A stretch of DNA of 64,000 nt, from assembly GCA_036824005.1 (NCBI GenBank), contig DAITBA010000016.1:57614-121613 (forward strand), written 5' to 3'. Shown piece by piece: positions 42,765 through 50,840 of this stretch (position 1 is the first letter of the stretch; each line of letters opens with the position of its first letter). This stretch comes from DAITBA01 sp036824005. GTDB lineage: Bacteria > Pseudomonadota > Gammaproteobacteria > Burkholderiales > Rhodocyclaceae. The position numbers and the translations under genes are program-made. The notes beneath the pieces are model-generated. The model made no database searches. It had not been told where the DNA came from and saw only the letters and a program-made list of their open reading frames with translations.

Positions 42765-43981
42765 GGTTTTGCCTCCAGGGGATTCTTTGCCGCGCCGACC
42801 GTGTCTTGTGTTGCAGCGGCGGCCTTCTCCTCGCACCGCAAGTGATGGTGGGGGAAGAAGAACGCGTTGGCGATCAAAGTCGGTATCACTGCGCTGCCGA
42901 TGACCGCCGCTACCAGCGCCGAGTACTGAGCCTGATCGATGACGTGGTGCGACAGCCCAAACAGCGCCGAGATGGTGCCGAAGGTGAGTCCGGTGGACAT
43001 CAGCAGCGTCGTATACGTGCCCTCCTTGACGGGCGAACCGAACGCTCGCGTCACGGGAAAGACACCGACGAACTTGGCCACCATCTTGGTCAGCAGCATG
43101 ACCAGGAAAGCGCCGGGCGCCGCCACCAGCGCCGGCAGGGAGACGAAGGAGCCGGCGCGGATGAAGTAGAACGGCGTGAGCAGGCCGAAGGTCAGGGTGC
43201 GCAGGCGCCGCACGAGTGCGTGGTCCTTGCCCACCGTTCCCGCCAATACCATGCCGATCAGGTAGGCCGGCAGCACCGGTTCGCTATCGGCCCAGGTGGC
43301 GAGCGCGCCCATGCCGAAGAGGAAGAAGAGGAGGAATTTGGCTTCCAGTTCCGAGGGGCGGTTGCCGTAGCGCTTGAAGAAGCGCGGCGTCAGCCAGGGC
43401 ATGACGAAGAACACCAGCGCGCCGACGCCGACGAAAACCAGTGTCTTGTAGGTGAACGGCGCGAAGATCAATCCCAGCGCCACCACGGTGCCCAGATCGG
43501 TAACGAAGCAGGCGGCGAGTACGGTCTTGCCGTAGTCGGTGACGTTGAAGCCGAATTCCAGCATCACGGCATAGACCACGGCCACCGAGGTGGTGGACAT
43601 GGCGATGCCGGCGAGCCAGCTTGCCATCGGGTCCCAGCCCAGCAGCCAGCGGGCGGCCGCCGCGCAGCCCAGGAACGGGGCGAAGAAACTCACCAGACCG
43701 ACGGCACCCGCTTCTTTCCACTTGAGCTTGAAGACCTTGGGATCCAGTTCGGCGCCGGCAAGAAAGGTGAGCACGATGGCACCGGTGCCCGAGAGGAACT
43801 TGATCCACGAGGCATCGGCTCCCAAGGCGGCGGTGCCCACCAGCGCGCCGATGAAGAGCTGGGCGATGGTGCCGACGACGATCTCGGAGAGCGCCGTGGC
43901 GATGCGCAGCCAGATCGATATCAGGGTGGCGGCGAGGGCGAGGCCCAGCCACAGTGCCGCGAGGGTCCAGGTTTCCGTCAT
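42761..43981 (-). CDS. CPA2-family cation:proton antiporter (KefB/NapA-like)
   Basis: A 406-residue membrane protein with 12-13 helices: ATLISIWLRIATALSEIVVG, WLAGIAMSTTSVAVVYAVML, ACFVTDLGTVVALGLIFAPF and others. TSVAVVYAVMLEFGF and the TDLGT segment are typical of the Na_H_Exchanger transport domain. No TrkA-N/RCK tail is attached. It is coupled by ATGA overlaps to DUF190 and UspA; DUF190 may take the regulatory role of the missing tail. Confidence 0.88.
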   Translation of the reverse strand: MTETWTLAALWLGLALAATLISIWLRIATALSEIVVGTIAQLFIGALVGTAALGADASWIKFLSGTGAIVLTFLAGAELDPKVFKLKWKEAGAVGLVSFFAPFLGCAAAARWLLGWDPMASWLAGIAMSTTSVAVVYAVMLEFGFNVTDYGKTVLAACFVTDLGTVVALGLIFAPFTYKTLVFVGVGALVFFVMPWLTPRFFKRYGNRPSELEAKFLLFFLFGMGALATWADSEPVLPAYLIGMVLAGTVGKDHALVRRLRTLTFGLLTPFYFIRAGSFVSLPALVAAPGAFLVMLLTKMVAKFVGVFPVTRAFGSPVKEGTYTTLLMSTGLTFGTISALFGLSHHVIDQAQYSALVAAVIGSAVIPTLIANAFFFPHHHLRCEEKAAAATQDTVGAAKNPLEAKP

Positions 43982-44340
43982 GAGGCGTCCCTTCCATCGG
44001 CATTGCCTTGCGGATCGTCGGCATCGGGGTTGACCACACCGAAGCGCGCCGGAATGTGAGCATAGAAGGCGCGCACCCCTTCCTGCCGCAGCAGGTCGAG
44101 CAGGCGCCGCGCCTCGTCGTCGGTGACGATGAACTCCACCTCGACGGTGAGGCTGCCGGCCAGCTCGAAGAAGTGGTCGGTGTGCAGCACGTGGTGGCGG
44201 CCGAACCCGGCCAGGGCACGAAAGGCAGACCCGCCGCGGATGCCCAGCTTGTTAGCCTGCTCCAGCAACCAGTCCCACAGCAGCACGCCTCGATGGCGCT
44301 GGTTCTCGTGCAGGTAGAAGCGCAGAAAGGAGCCTTCCAT
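43978..44340 (-). CDS. DUF190 protein
   Basis: A 120-residue soluble protein of the DUF190 family, a PII-like ferredoxin fold. SFLRFYLHENQRHRGVLLWD and GFGRHHVLHTDHFFELAGSL are the family segments, with a PII-like core VEVEFIVTDDEARRLLDLL. DUF190 members often lie next to CrcB or antiporter genes. Here it is translationally coupled to the CPA2 antiporter (ATGA), supporting a ligand-sensing regulatory role. Confidence 0.88.
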   Translation of the reverse strand: MEGSFLRFYLHENQRHRGVLLWDWLLEQANKLGIRGGSAFRALAGFGRHHVLHTDHFFELAGSLTVEVEFIVTDDEARRLLDLLRQEGVRAFYAHIPARFGVVNPDADDPQGNADGRDAS

Positions 44341-44357
44341 CGGTTGTCTCCCATCGG

Positions 44358-44723
44358 TCAGTAATTCTGTCGTGACGGAATCACGCCGCGCACGCCGCCG
44401 CGCGGATTTGCTACATCGCCCCGGTAACGCGGAATGAGGTGCACATGCAGGTGCATGACGGTCTGACCCGCCGCCTCGCCGACGTTGATGCCGATGTTAT
44501 ACCCGTCCGGAGCGTGTTGCTCGTCCAGCAGACGCCTGCCTTGCTCCAGGAGGGCGAGCAGCGCCTGGCGCTCGTCGGCATTGGCGTCGAACCAGGTGGC
44601 GACATGGCGCCGCGGCAGGATAAGCAGATGCCCGGGAGTGACAGGGTATTTGTCCAAACGTGCGTAGGCCAGATCGTTCCCCAGCACCGCGCCTTCAGTC
44701 GCGCAGAAGGGGCAAGCGTTCAT
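44358..44723 (-). CDS. HIT-family hydrolase
   Basis: A 121-residue histidine-triad protein. The N-terminal CPFC has the zinc-type cysteines of some HIT proteins. LDKYPVTPGHLLILPRRHVA is the substrate loop and HLHVHLIPRYRGDV carries the catalytic HxHxH triad. I chose the ATG at 44723 (MNACPFCATEG); an upstream start adds unlike residues. Substrates are usually dinucleoside polyphosphates or AMP-lysine type conjugates. Confidence 0.93.
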   Translation of the reverse strand: MNACPFCATEGAVLGNDLAYARLDKYPVTPGHLLILPRRHVATWFDANADERQALLALLEQGRRLLDEQHAPDGYNIGINVGEAAGQTVMHLHVHLIPRYRGDVANPRGGVRGVIPSRQNY

Positions 44724-44820
44724 GCTGGCACCCCGCTCGCCAGGTCCCGAGGCTTGCGCCCAGGCCGACCGGCACAAAGCCGTACTTCCACGTCACTCCT
44801 TTCATCCTAGAAAAAGCTGT

Positions 44821-44953
44821 TCACCACCAAGGACACAAAGAACACCAAGGAAACTCAGGTACTTGGAGGGCATGTGGTGCTCACCCGCCGGGTGGAGGCA
44901 TCCTTCCCGGCAACTATCGAGTTTTCTTCGTGTTCTTGGTGTCCTTGATGGTG
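44821..44953. repeat. Inverted-arm intergenic repeat, copy B
   Basis: Left arm 44822-44856 (CACCACCAAGGACACAAAG..) and right arm 44921-44953 (complement CACCATCAAGGACACCAAG..) are inverse copies of about 33 bp around a 64-bp centre. Same family as 817-880 and 56872-57006. No open frame inside. The rest of 44954-45215 has no recognisable gene. Confidence 0.65.
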
Positions 44954-45215
44954 CAAATGCGGTTTTCAGGTTCATCGATTCACGTCGAACCGAAGCGGGC
45001 AGGGCGGACGCAGGCAGGGGAATCGCAACTTGCAATGAGCCTACGCGCTCCGGGGTGCTCCGGGTATCTCGTAGGCATCATCAGCCGACCGGGTGAGCCG
45101 GTCAGGCGGTTAGAGGAGGAATGCCATCTCCTTGGGACAGTCTATCGCAAAGGGGCATCGGCGAACAATCGCACGTCGTCAGACTCATCTCGGGGGTGTC
45201 GCGTACCGACACACT

Positions 45216-45353
45216 TATGCGAGCGCCATATCGGCGCCGATCAGGACCCGGGGCCCACCGGCAGATCGCCCTGCTGGTCGCGCGGCACGAGGAAAAGCTT
45301 CGGATAAGCGCGCCAGAATGAACATCGCGCCGATCGTCACCACCCACCAGTAG
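45216..45353 (-). pseudogene. Partial copy of the MFS transporter gene at 50841 with internal deletion
   Basis: The bases closely match two blocks of the downstream MFS gene: 45216-45248 matches 51132-51165, and 45255-45353 matches about 51280-51375. The protein trace is YWWVVTIGAMFILARLSEAF on one side and GADMALA on the other. The roughly 110 bp between the blocks in the intact gene are lost; the junction is at GATCAGGAC, which occurs at both block edges in the intact gene. Confidence 0.7.
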
Positions 45354-45404
45354 GGGCGGACGACAGCCGGCGCAGGGTCTCGGCGCGGCCGGCCGTTGTT
45401 CAGT

Positions 45405-46643
45405 TCAGCGTGGCAGTTCCTCGAAGACGTTGGTCCACACGTTGAGGACCTGGGCGCCGCCGGCGGCATTGCCGGTCTGGATCTCCTTGACGACTTCCAG
45501 CTTCGCCATGTCGATCTTGTGCAGGTTGCCGTCGCCGGCGTTGGAGACGTAGCCCCAGCGGCTATCCGGCGTGAAGGCGACATGGCCCATGCGGCCCGTG
45601 CCGAGCTTGATGTCCTTCACCAGCTTGAAGCTCGTCGCGTCGACGATCGAGATGGCGTTGTTGCCGTAGTTGGTGACCACGGCGTATCTGCCGTCCGGCG
45701 TGTTGTAGGTGTGGCCGATACCGGTGCTGCCGGTCTCGATGCGCGTCACATAGGCCTTGGTCCTGGCGTCGAAGACCGCGATCTCGTTGCCCTCCGACTT
45801 GTTGCCCGGGCCGCGGTTGAGAATGAAGAAGTGGCGTCCGTCCTGGGTGAAGTTGCCGTGGTGGCCTTCCAGCACGTCCTGCTTCACCAGCGGCATGTCG
45901 ACGCGGGCGATCTGCTTCAGATCGGGCAGCGAGTACACCAGCGCCGCCGGGCGCTCCTTGTCGCGGTCCTTGCCTTCCACCACCAGCCACAGTTCCTTGC
46001 CGTCCGGGCTGGGCACCGGGTAGTGCGGCTTGGAGGGCACCTTGATCTTGCGCACCGACCAGTCGCGCGCGTCGATGACGACGAGATGGTCGTCGACGCG
46101 GTCCACCGTGAAGGCGAGCCGCGAGTCGTAGCTCCAGGCGTTGTGCATCGAGGTCGGGCCCTTGGCCTGGCCGGCGACGTCGAGGTCGATGTTCTTCGCG
46201 ATGCGGTCGCCGGCGGTGTCGATGAAGGTCACGCGCAGCTTGCCGCCGTCCAGGCCCCAGTGGTTGATCATGGCCAGGCGCCCGTCCGGGCTGACCGAAG
46301 GATGCTTGGGCCGGCTGCCGGTCTCGATGCGGGCGACGATCTCGCGCTTGCCCAGATCGAGAACGGAGACGGTGCGCTGGCCTTCCGCTTCGGCGCCGAT
46401 ATAGACCTTGCGCCCGTCCGGCGTGGTGCTGCCGAGGTTGGCGCCGGGGAAAGTCTTCAGGTTGGCCACCACCCCGTCGGTCGCCGGATCGACGAGGAAA
46501 GCGCCCTGGCTGGCGTGCAGGTGCAGAATCAGGTTCGGCCAGGCGACGGCGGTCTTCTGCGGCCTTCCACTTTCGTGGGCGCAGCCGGCCAGAGTCAATC
46601 CGGCAAGGACGCCGAGGGCGGCAAATGTGGTCTTGAACTGCAT
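45405..46643 (-). CDS. YVTN/cytochrome-d1-type beta-propeller lipoprotein
   Basis: A 412-residue secreted protein; AAGGAGGAG precedes the ATG at 46643. The signal ends in lipobox TLAGC (Cys about residue 20). At least five propeller units recur, for example TTPDGRKVYIGAEAEGQRTV, VSPDGRLAMINHWGLDGGKL, PSPDGKELWLVVEGKDRDKE, NTPDGRYAVVTNYGNNAISI and FTPDSRWGYVSNAGDGNLHK. Surface or periplasmic propellers of this class are often linked to metal or quinoprotein metabolism. No haem or PQQ ligand is obvious. A sigma-54-like promoter lies upstream. Confidence 0.87.
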   Translation of the reverse strand: MQFKTTFAALGVLAGLTLAGCAHESGRPQKTAVAWPNLILHLHASQGAFLVDPATDGVVANLKTFPGANLGSTTPDGRKVYIGAEAEGQRTVSVLDLGKREIVARIETGSRPKHPSVSPDGRLAMINHWGLDGGKLRVTFIDTAGDRIAKNIDLDVAGQAKGPTSMHNAWSYDSRLAFTVDRVDDHLVVIDARDWSVRKIKVPSKPHYPVPSPDGKELWLVVEGKDRDKERPAALVYSLPDLKQIARVDMPLVKQDVLEGHHGNFTQDGRHFFILNRGPGNKSEGNEIAVFDARTKAYVTRIETGSTGIGHTYNTPDGRYAVVTNYGNNAISIVDATSFKLVKDIKLGTGRMGHVAFTPDSRWGYVSNAGDGNLHKIDMAKLEVVKEIQTGNAAGGAQVLNVWTNVFEELPR

Positions 46644-46694
46644 GTCTCCTCCTTGAATGGATCGTTCCGGCAGACGCCGGACAGGAAAGGGAAC

Positions 46695-46709
46695 GCAGCA
46701 TTCATGCCT
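46695..46709 (-). promoter_or_regulatory. Putative sigma-54 (-24/-12) promoter
   Basis: The minus strand reads AGGCATGAATGCTGC: GG and GC 10 bases apart, matching TGGCAYR-N4-TTGC except two T positions. It lies about 52 bases before the propeller lipoprotein ATG and downstream of the activator gene terminator candidate. The neighbouring gene encodes a sigma-54 activator. Confidence 0.4.
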
Positions 46710-46744
46710 GCCGGCGGGGAAAGGCAAAGTGCTGATTTGTCGAT

Positions 46745-46771
46745 AAACGCCCTGCTTGAGTAGGGCGTTTT
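46745..46771 (-). terminator. Candidate intrinsic terminator after the sigma-54 activator gene
   Basis: AAACGCCCT and AGGGCGTTT form a perfect 9-bp stem with an 8-base loop. Transcribed leftwards it follows the activator gene stop (46836) by about 65 bases and ends in a short T-run (GGGCGTTTATC). It separates the activator from the lipoprotein promoter. Confidence 0.55.
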
Positions 46772-46835
46772 GCCCAAGCCGCGGCCATCGGCTCTGGCGA
46801 AACGCCATGACCGCCGTGACGCAGGGACTGACTTT

Positions 46836-48182
46836 TCAGCCGGCCAGCTTGCGCAGCAGGGTCTTGTAGTCGATGGCGAGCAGGCGCGCTGCCTCGGCCT
46901 TGTTGCCGCCGGCCTGACGCAGCACCTCGCGCACGTGGCGGCGCTCCATCTCGGCCAAGGTGAGCGGGCCGTGCTCGGCAGCGGCGTCCTCGGCCCAGCC
47001 GCGGCCGCCGAGGGCGGGCGGCAGGACTTCCGGCGGCAGGTCGCCGCGCTCCGGCGGGCAGAGGATCACCGCCTGTTCGATGGCGTTCTCCAGCTCGCGC
47101 ACATTGCCGGGCCAGGGCGCCGCGCACAGGGCGGCCAGCGCCTCCGGCGAGAAGCGCCGCACGTTGCGGCCGTGGGCGCGGGCGTAGCGGTGCAGGAAGT
47201 GCTCGGCCAGCAGCGGGATGTCGCCGGCGCGCTCGCGCAGCGGGGGCAAGCGCACGGCCAGCACGTTGATGCGGTGGAACAGGTCGCGCCGGAAACCGCC
47301 GGCGGCGACCAGCGCTTCAAGGGAAGCGTTGGCGGCACAAATCAGGCGGAAGTTTGCCTCCGCCTCCCTCGCCGCGCCGAGCGGGCGCAGCCGCTTTTCC
47401 TCCAGCACGCGCAGCAGCTTGGCCTGCAGGGCGGGGCTGGTGGCATTCACCTCGTCGAGGAACAGCGTGCCGCCGTGGGCTTCCGCCACCAGGCCGGCGC
47501 TGTCACGAACGGCACCGGTGAAGGCGCCGCGCCGGTAGCCGAACAGCTCGGCTTCCGCCAGCGGCTCGGGAATCGCCGCCATGTTGATGGCGACGAAGGG
47601 TCCCTGGCCGGCGTGGATGGCTCGGGCAACGAGTTCCTTGCCGCTGCCGCTCTCGCCCTCGATCAGCACGCTGGTGCGGGTCGGCCGCACCGTGAGGATC
47701 CACTGCCGCAGGCGCGCCATGACGGCGCTCTCGCCGAGGAGGGCGGCGAGGTGGGGATCGTTTTCCGCCATGCGCCGGCCGAGTTCCGCCGCGTAGGCGC
47801 GCAGCTCGCGCTCCCGCTGCAGCTTGGCCAGCATGAGATCGACCGACTCCGGGCTGAAGGGCTTCGCCAGGAAGTCGAAGGCGCCGGCCTTCACCGCCGC
47901 CACGGCGTTCTCCAGCGTGGCATAGGCGGAGACCACCACCACCGGCACGCCGGCATCCGCCGCCCGCGCCAGTCGGATCACCTCCAGGCCGGAGAGGCCC
48001 GGCATCATCAGGTCGGTGAACACCATATCCGGCCGCAGCCGCCCGAGCAGGGCGGACAAATCGCCCTCGCCGGTAAACAGATGCACGCGGTAGTCGCCGC
48101 AGGACTCGATGACCCGCTGCAGGGTGCGGGCGACATCGGGCTCATCTTCGACGACGAGAACAAGTGGCTTCGTCTCGTTCAT
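46836..48182 (-). CDS. Sigma-54-dependent response regulator (NtrC family)
   Basis: A 448-residue activator. Receiver: VVEDEPDVAR, Asp in MVFTDLMMPGLSG, Ser in VVVVSAYATLENA, Lys in FLAKPFSPES. AAA+ core: Walker A GESGSGKELVA, the sigma-54 contact loop GAFTGA, Walker B GGTLFLDEVNA and the arginine-rich LRPLGAAREAEANFRLICAA. A Fis-type HTH ends it (GGNKAEAARLLAIDYKTLLR). It is divergent from the kinase gene with only 23 bp between. Confidence 0.95.
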   Translation of the reverse strand: MNETKPLVLVVEDEPDVARTLQRVIESCGDYRVHLFTGEGDLSALLGRLRPDMVFTDLMMPGLSGLEVIRLARAADAGVPVVVVSAYATLENAVAAVKAGAFDFLAKPFSPESVDLMLAKLQRERELRAYAAELGRRMAENDPHLAALLGESAVMARLRQWILTVRPTRTSVLIEGESGSGKELVARAIHAGQGPFVAINMAAIPEPLAEAELFGYRRGAFTGAVRDSAGLVAEAHGGTLFLDEVNATSPALQAKLLRVLEEKRLRPLGAAREAEANFRLICAANASLEALVAAGGFRRDLFHRINVLAVRLPPLRERAGDIPLLAEHFLHRYARAHGRNVRRFSPEALAALCAAPWPGNVRELENAIEQAVILCPPERGDLPPEVLPPALGGRGWAEDAAAEHGPLTLAEMERRHVREVLRQAGGNKAEAARLLAIDYKTLLRKLAG

Positions 48183-48205
48183 ATTCGGCTATGCTACCAG
48201 CCGCC

Positions 48206-49804
48206 ATGAGCCGCGCCACCCCCGCCGTCGCGCTGCGCCATACCCTGCTCGCCCGCGTCGTGCTGGCGCTCGGCCTGTTCATGGCCCTGCTCGGCACCGC
48301 GCTGTATCTGTCCATCGAGCATTTCGTCAGCGCCCAGTTTCGCGCCGTGCACGGGGCGGAAGCGCGCCAGTTCGCCATCCGCATCGCGGAAATGGCGCGC
48401 GACGAGCTGGAGCGCTTCGACGGCATGGCGCGGCTGCTCGCCGCCGACGCCGACCTCAACAACGCCGCCTACTATCATCTGTTCCTGGAAGGGGAGCGCG
48501 ACCATCCCCAGGCGGCGGTGGAGCGCATCGCGCGCGCCTTCCGGCTGCATACCGTCGTCCTACTCGACGCGGACGGCGGCCCCGTCGCCCGCTTCACGGC
48601 GGGCGTGCCGGAGGGCGCGGTCTTCGCTGCCGGGCTGTCCGGGCGGCTCTACTGGCAAGAGAGCCGGGCCTGGGCCATGGCGCGCGCCCCGCTCATGCGC
48701 GACGACCGCGCCATCGCCCATCTGCTGCTGGCGAAGCCGGCGGAGGAGCTCTTCCCGCGCAATTTCCTCGACCGGCACGAGGCGCGCGCCGAATTCGCCG
48801 CCGAGCGCGGCGCCGGCCAGGCCATCGAGCTGCCGGCCGGGGAGCGTCCGGTGTGGCTGCGCCTGGAACTGCCCGACACGGTGGGACAGGCGCTGGCGGA
48901 GGTGAATCGCCTCGTCGCCGCCGGCGTCACCGTGGCGGGCCTGCTGCTGGTCGCCGGCTTCGCCGCCTTCCTGCGCTGGCAGATGGCGCCGCTTACCGAG
49001 TTGACGCGGGCGGCCGCCGCCATCGGCCGCGGCGAGTTTGGGCGCACGCTGGAAGCGCGCGGGCAGGGCGAGATCCCCTATGTGGTGAAGAGCTTCAACG
49101 CCATGAGCGCGGCGCTGCTCCGGCTGCGCGAGATGGAACGGCGGGTGGCCCACCAGGAGCAACTCTCCGCCATCGGCCGCGTCGCGGCGCGCGTGGCGCA
49201 CGACATCAACAACCCACTCACCGTCATCGGCAACACCGCCCGCCTGATGCAGCGCGAAGCGGCGGATGCGCGCCTGCAGGCCGACCTCGAACTCATCCGC
49301 CACCACGGCGAGCGCTGCATGGACACGGTGCGCGCGCTGCTCGAATTCGGCCGTCCGGTGACGGTGGATGCGCGGCCGCTGGAACTCGCCGCCTGGCTGC
49401 GCTCAGCGGCGGCGCGCTGGAAAGTCGGCGCCGGCGACACGGTGCTCGAGCTGGAACTGCCGAAAGGCGGCCTGTCGGCGCTCGCCGATCCGCTGCCGCT
49501 GGAGCAGCTGCTCGCCAACCTGCTCGACAACGCCCGCCAGGCGAACCCCGCGGGGCCGATCCGGCTGCGCGCCGGACGCGAGGCGAATGAGGTGTTCATC
49601 GAGGTGGCCGACAGCGGACCGGGCTTCCCGCCGGAAGCGCGCGCCCATCTGTTCGAGCCGTTCTTCACCACCAAGGCTGGCGGCACGGGCCTGGGACTGG
49701 CCTCCGCGCAGGCCATCGCACGCGCGCACGGCGGCGACATCGAGATCGGCGAGCAGACCTCGGGCGGGCAGGTGAGGCTGCGCCTGCCGGCTACGCCCGC
49801 GTGA
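48206..49804 (+). CDS. NtrB/DctB-like sensor histidine kinase
   Basis: A 532-residue membrane kinase (ATG at 48206; 48191 also possible). Helix 1 is LLARVVLALGLFMALLGTAL, helix 2 VAAGVTVAGLLLVAGFAAFL, with a periplasmic domain of about 200 residues between. HAMP (RWQMAPLTELTRAAAAIGRG), H-box RVAARVAHDINNPLTVIGNT, N-box LLANLLDNARQANP and lid TTKAGGTGLGLASAQAIARA follow. It pairs with the divergent sigma-54 activator. Its end overlaps the convergent binding protein gene. Confidence 0.94.
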   Translation: MSRATPAVALRHTLLARVVLALGLFMALLGTALYLSIEHFVSAQFRAVHGAEARQFAIRIAEMARDELERFDGMARLLAADADLNNAAYYHLFLEGERDHPQAAVERIARAFRLHTVVLLDADGGPVARFTAGVPEGAVFAAGLSGRLYWQESRAWAMARAPLMRDDRAIAHLLLAKPAEELFPRNFLDRHEARAEFAAERGAGQAIELPAGERPVWLRLELPDTVGQALAEVNRLVAAGVTVAGLLLVAGFAAFLRWQMAPLTELTRAAAAIGRGEFGRTLEARGQGEIPYVVKSFNAMSAALLRLREMERRVAHQEQLSAIGRVAARVAHDINNPLTVIGNTARLMQREAADARLQADLELIRHHGERCMDTVRALLEFGRPVTVDARPLELAAWLRSAAARWKVGAGDTVLELELPKGGLSALADPLPLEQLLANLLDNARQANPAGPIRLRAGREANEVFIEVADSGPGFPPEARAHLFEPFFTTKAGGTGLGLASAQAIARAHGGDIEIGEQTSGGQVRLRLPATPA

Positions 49805-50729
49805 GGGCGCCGCCCCTGCGGTAGCCGGCCGCCTCCGCCGGCACCGGGATCAGGGCGCGGCCGACGATGGCCTCTCCTTCGGGGCCGTAGAGAAAATCCA
49901 GCAGCGGACCCATGCGCGGCGGGTCCATGGCCCGGAACACCATCAGCAGCGGTCCTTCCAGCGCATAGCCGCGCCGCCGGCGGATGCCTTCGGCCGGGGT
50001 GATGCCGTCGAGCGCCAGCACCTTCAGGCGGCCGGCTTCCACGAGCGGCCGGGCGAACACCCAGCTCACCACGCCGAGGCCGCCGGCGAAGCGCGACACC
50101 GTGTCCACGATCTGTTCGTCGGTGTCGACGAACAGACCCTTCGGGCTCCACTCTGGGCGGTTTTTCAGCAGCAGGTCGCGCACCGGCTCCAGATATTCCG
50201 GGCAATGCTTGCGGATGACCAGCGCGATGGGTCGATCTTCGCCGCCGAGTGCCTTCCAGCGCGCAACGGCGCCGCGTGCCGCGCCGCGCAATTCCTCCAT
50301 GCGGATGGCGGAGACGGGATTGGCGGGATGGACGACGACGGCCTTGAGGTCGCGCGCCACCGGCAGCCAGGGCATGCCCTCGGCGCCCGATCCCTTCACC
50401 GGGCAGCACAGGCCGCCGAAATCGGCCGTGCCGCGCCGCACGGCGACGATGCCGTCGTCGCAGCCGCCGCCGTGCACGACGAGGCGGCCGCCCTGCGCGC
50501 CGAAGCGTTCGGCCAGTTCGCGCATGGCGCCGAAAGCGAGGATGTGCGTGCCCTGGAAGACCAAATTGCTGTCGCGGCGGGTGCTTGTCGTCAGCAGCGC
50601 GGACGGCCGGCTGCGGCAGACATCACCTCCGGATAAAACCGACACGCGACGCGACCAAGCTGGCGCGGAGCAAAGGGCAGTGGCTGCGGCAAAGCCGGCG
50701 AGAAGACGGCGGCGGGCAGGATCGATCAT
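49791..50729 (-). CDS. Phosphate-binding-like (PstS/TctC-type) periplasmic protein
   Basis: About 312 residues with a twin-arginine-like N-terminus RRRLLAGFAAATALCSAPAW from the ATG at 50729 (no good ribosome site; ATGs at 50774-50777 are alternatives). The PBP-like-2 fold shows FQGTHILAFGAMRELAERFG, GGGCDDGIVAVRRGTADFGG and DTVSRFAGGLGVVSWVFARP. Convergent overlap of 14 bp with the kinase. It may deliver a ligand to that kinase rather than to a transporter, as no permease is nearby. Confidence 0.75.
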   Translation of the reverse strand: MIDPARRRLLAGFAAATALCSAPAWSRRVSVLSGGDVCRSRPSALLTTSTRRDSNLVFQGTHILAFGAMRELAERFGAQGGRLVVHGGGCDDGIVAVRRGTADFGGLCCPVKGSGAEGMPWLPVARDLKAVVVHPANPVSAIRMEELRGAARGAVARWKALGGEDRPIALVIRKHCPEYLEPVRDLLLKNRPEWSPKGLFVDTDEQIVDTVSRFAGGLGVVSWVFARPLVEAGRLKVLALDGITPAEGIRRRRGYALEGPLLMVFRAMDPPRMGPLLDFLYGPEGEAIVGRALIPVPAEAAGYRRGGALTRA

Positions 50730-50840
50730 CGAAAAATTTTCATAATATCCAGACTTGTTATCGACGTCCAACATCATTCATCGTCTGCGGCAGACTTGAG
50801 GGGCCCGACTTGGACTCTGCAACAACTTCACGATCTGACT

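Noticed and set aside
42806..44059. 417-residue plus-strand frame over the antiporter
   Set aside because: Mirror of a well supported CPA2 antiporter; low-complexity Gly/Gln/Glu/His composition.
46770..48209. 479-residue plus-strand frame over the sigma-54 activator
   Set aside because: Antisense to an activator with complete motifs and without a plausible ribosome site or fold.
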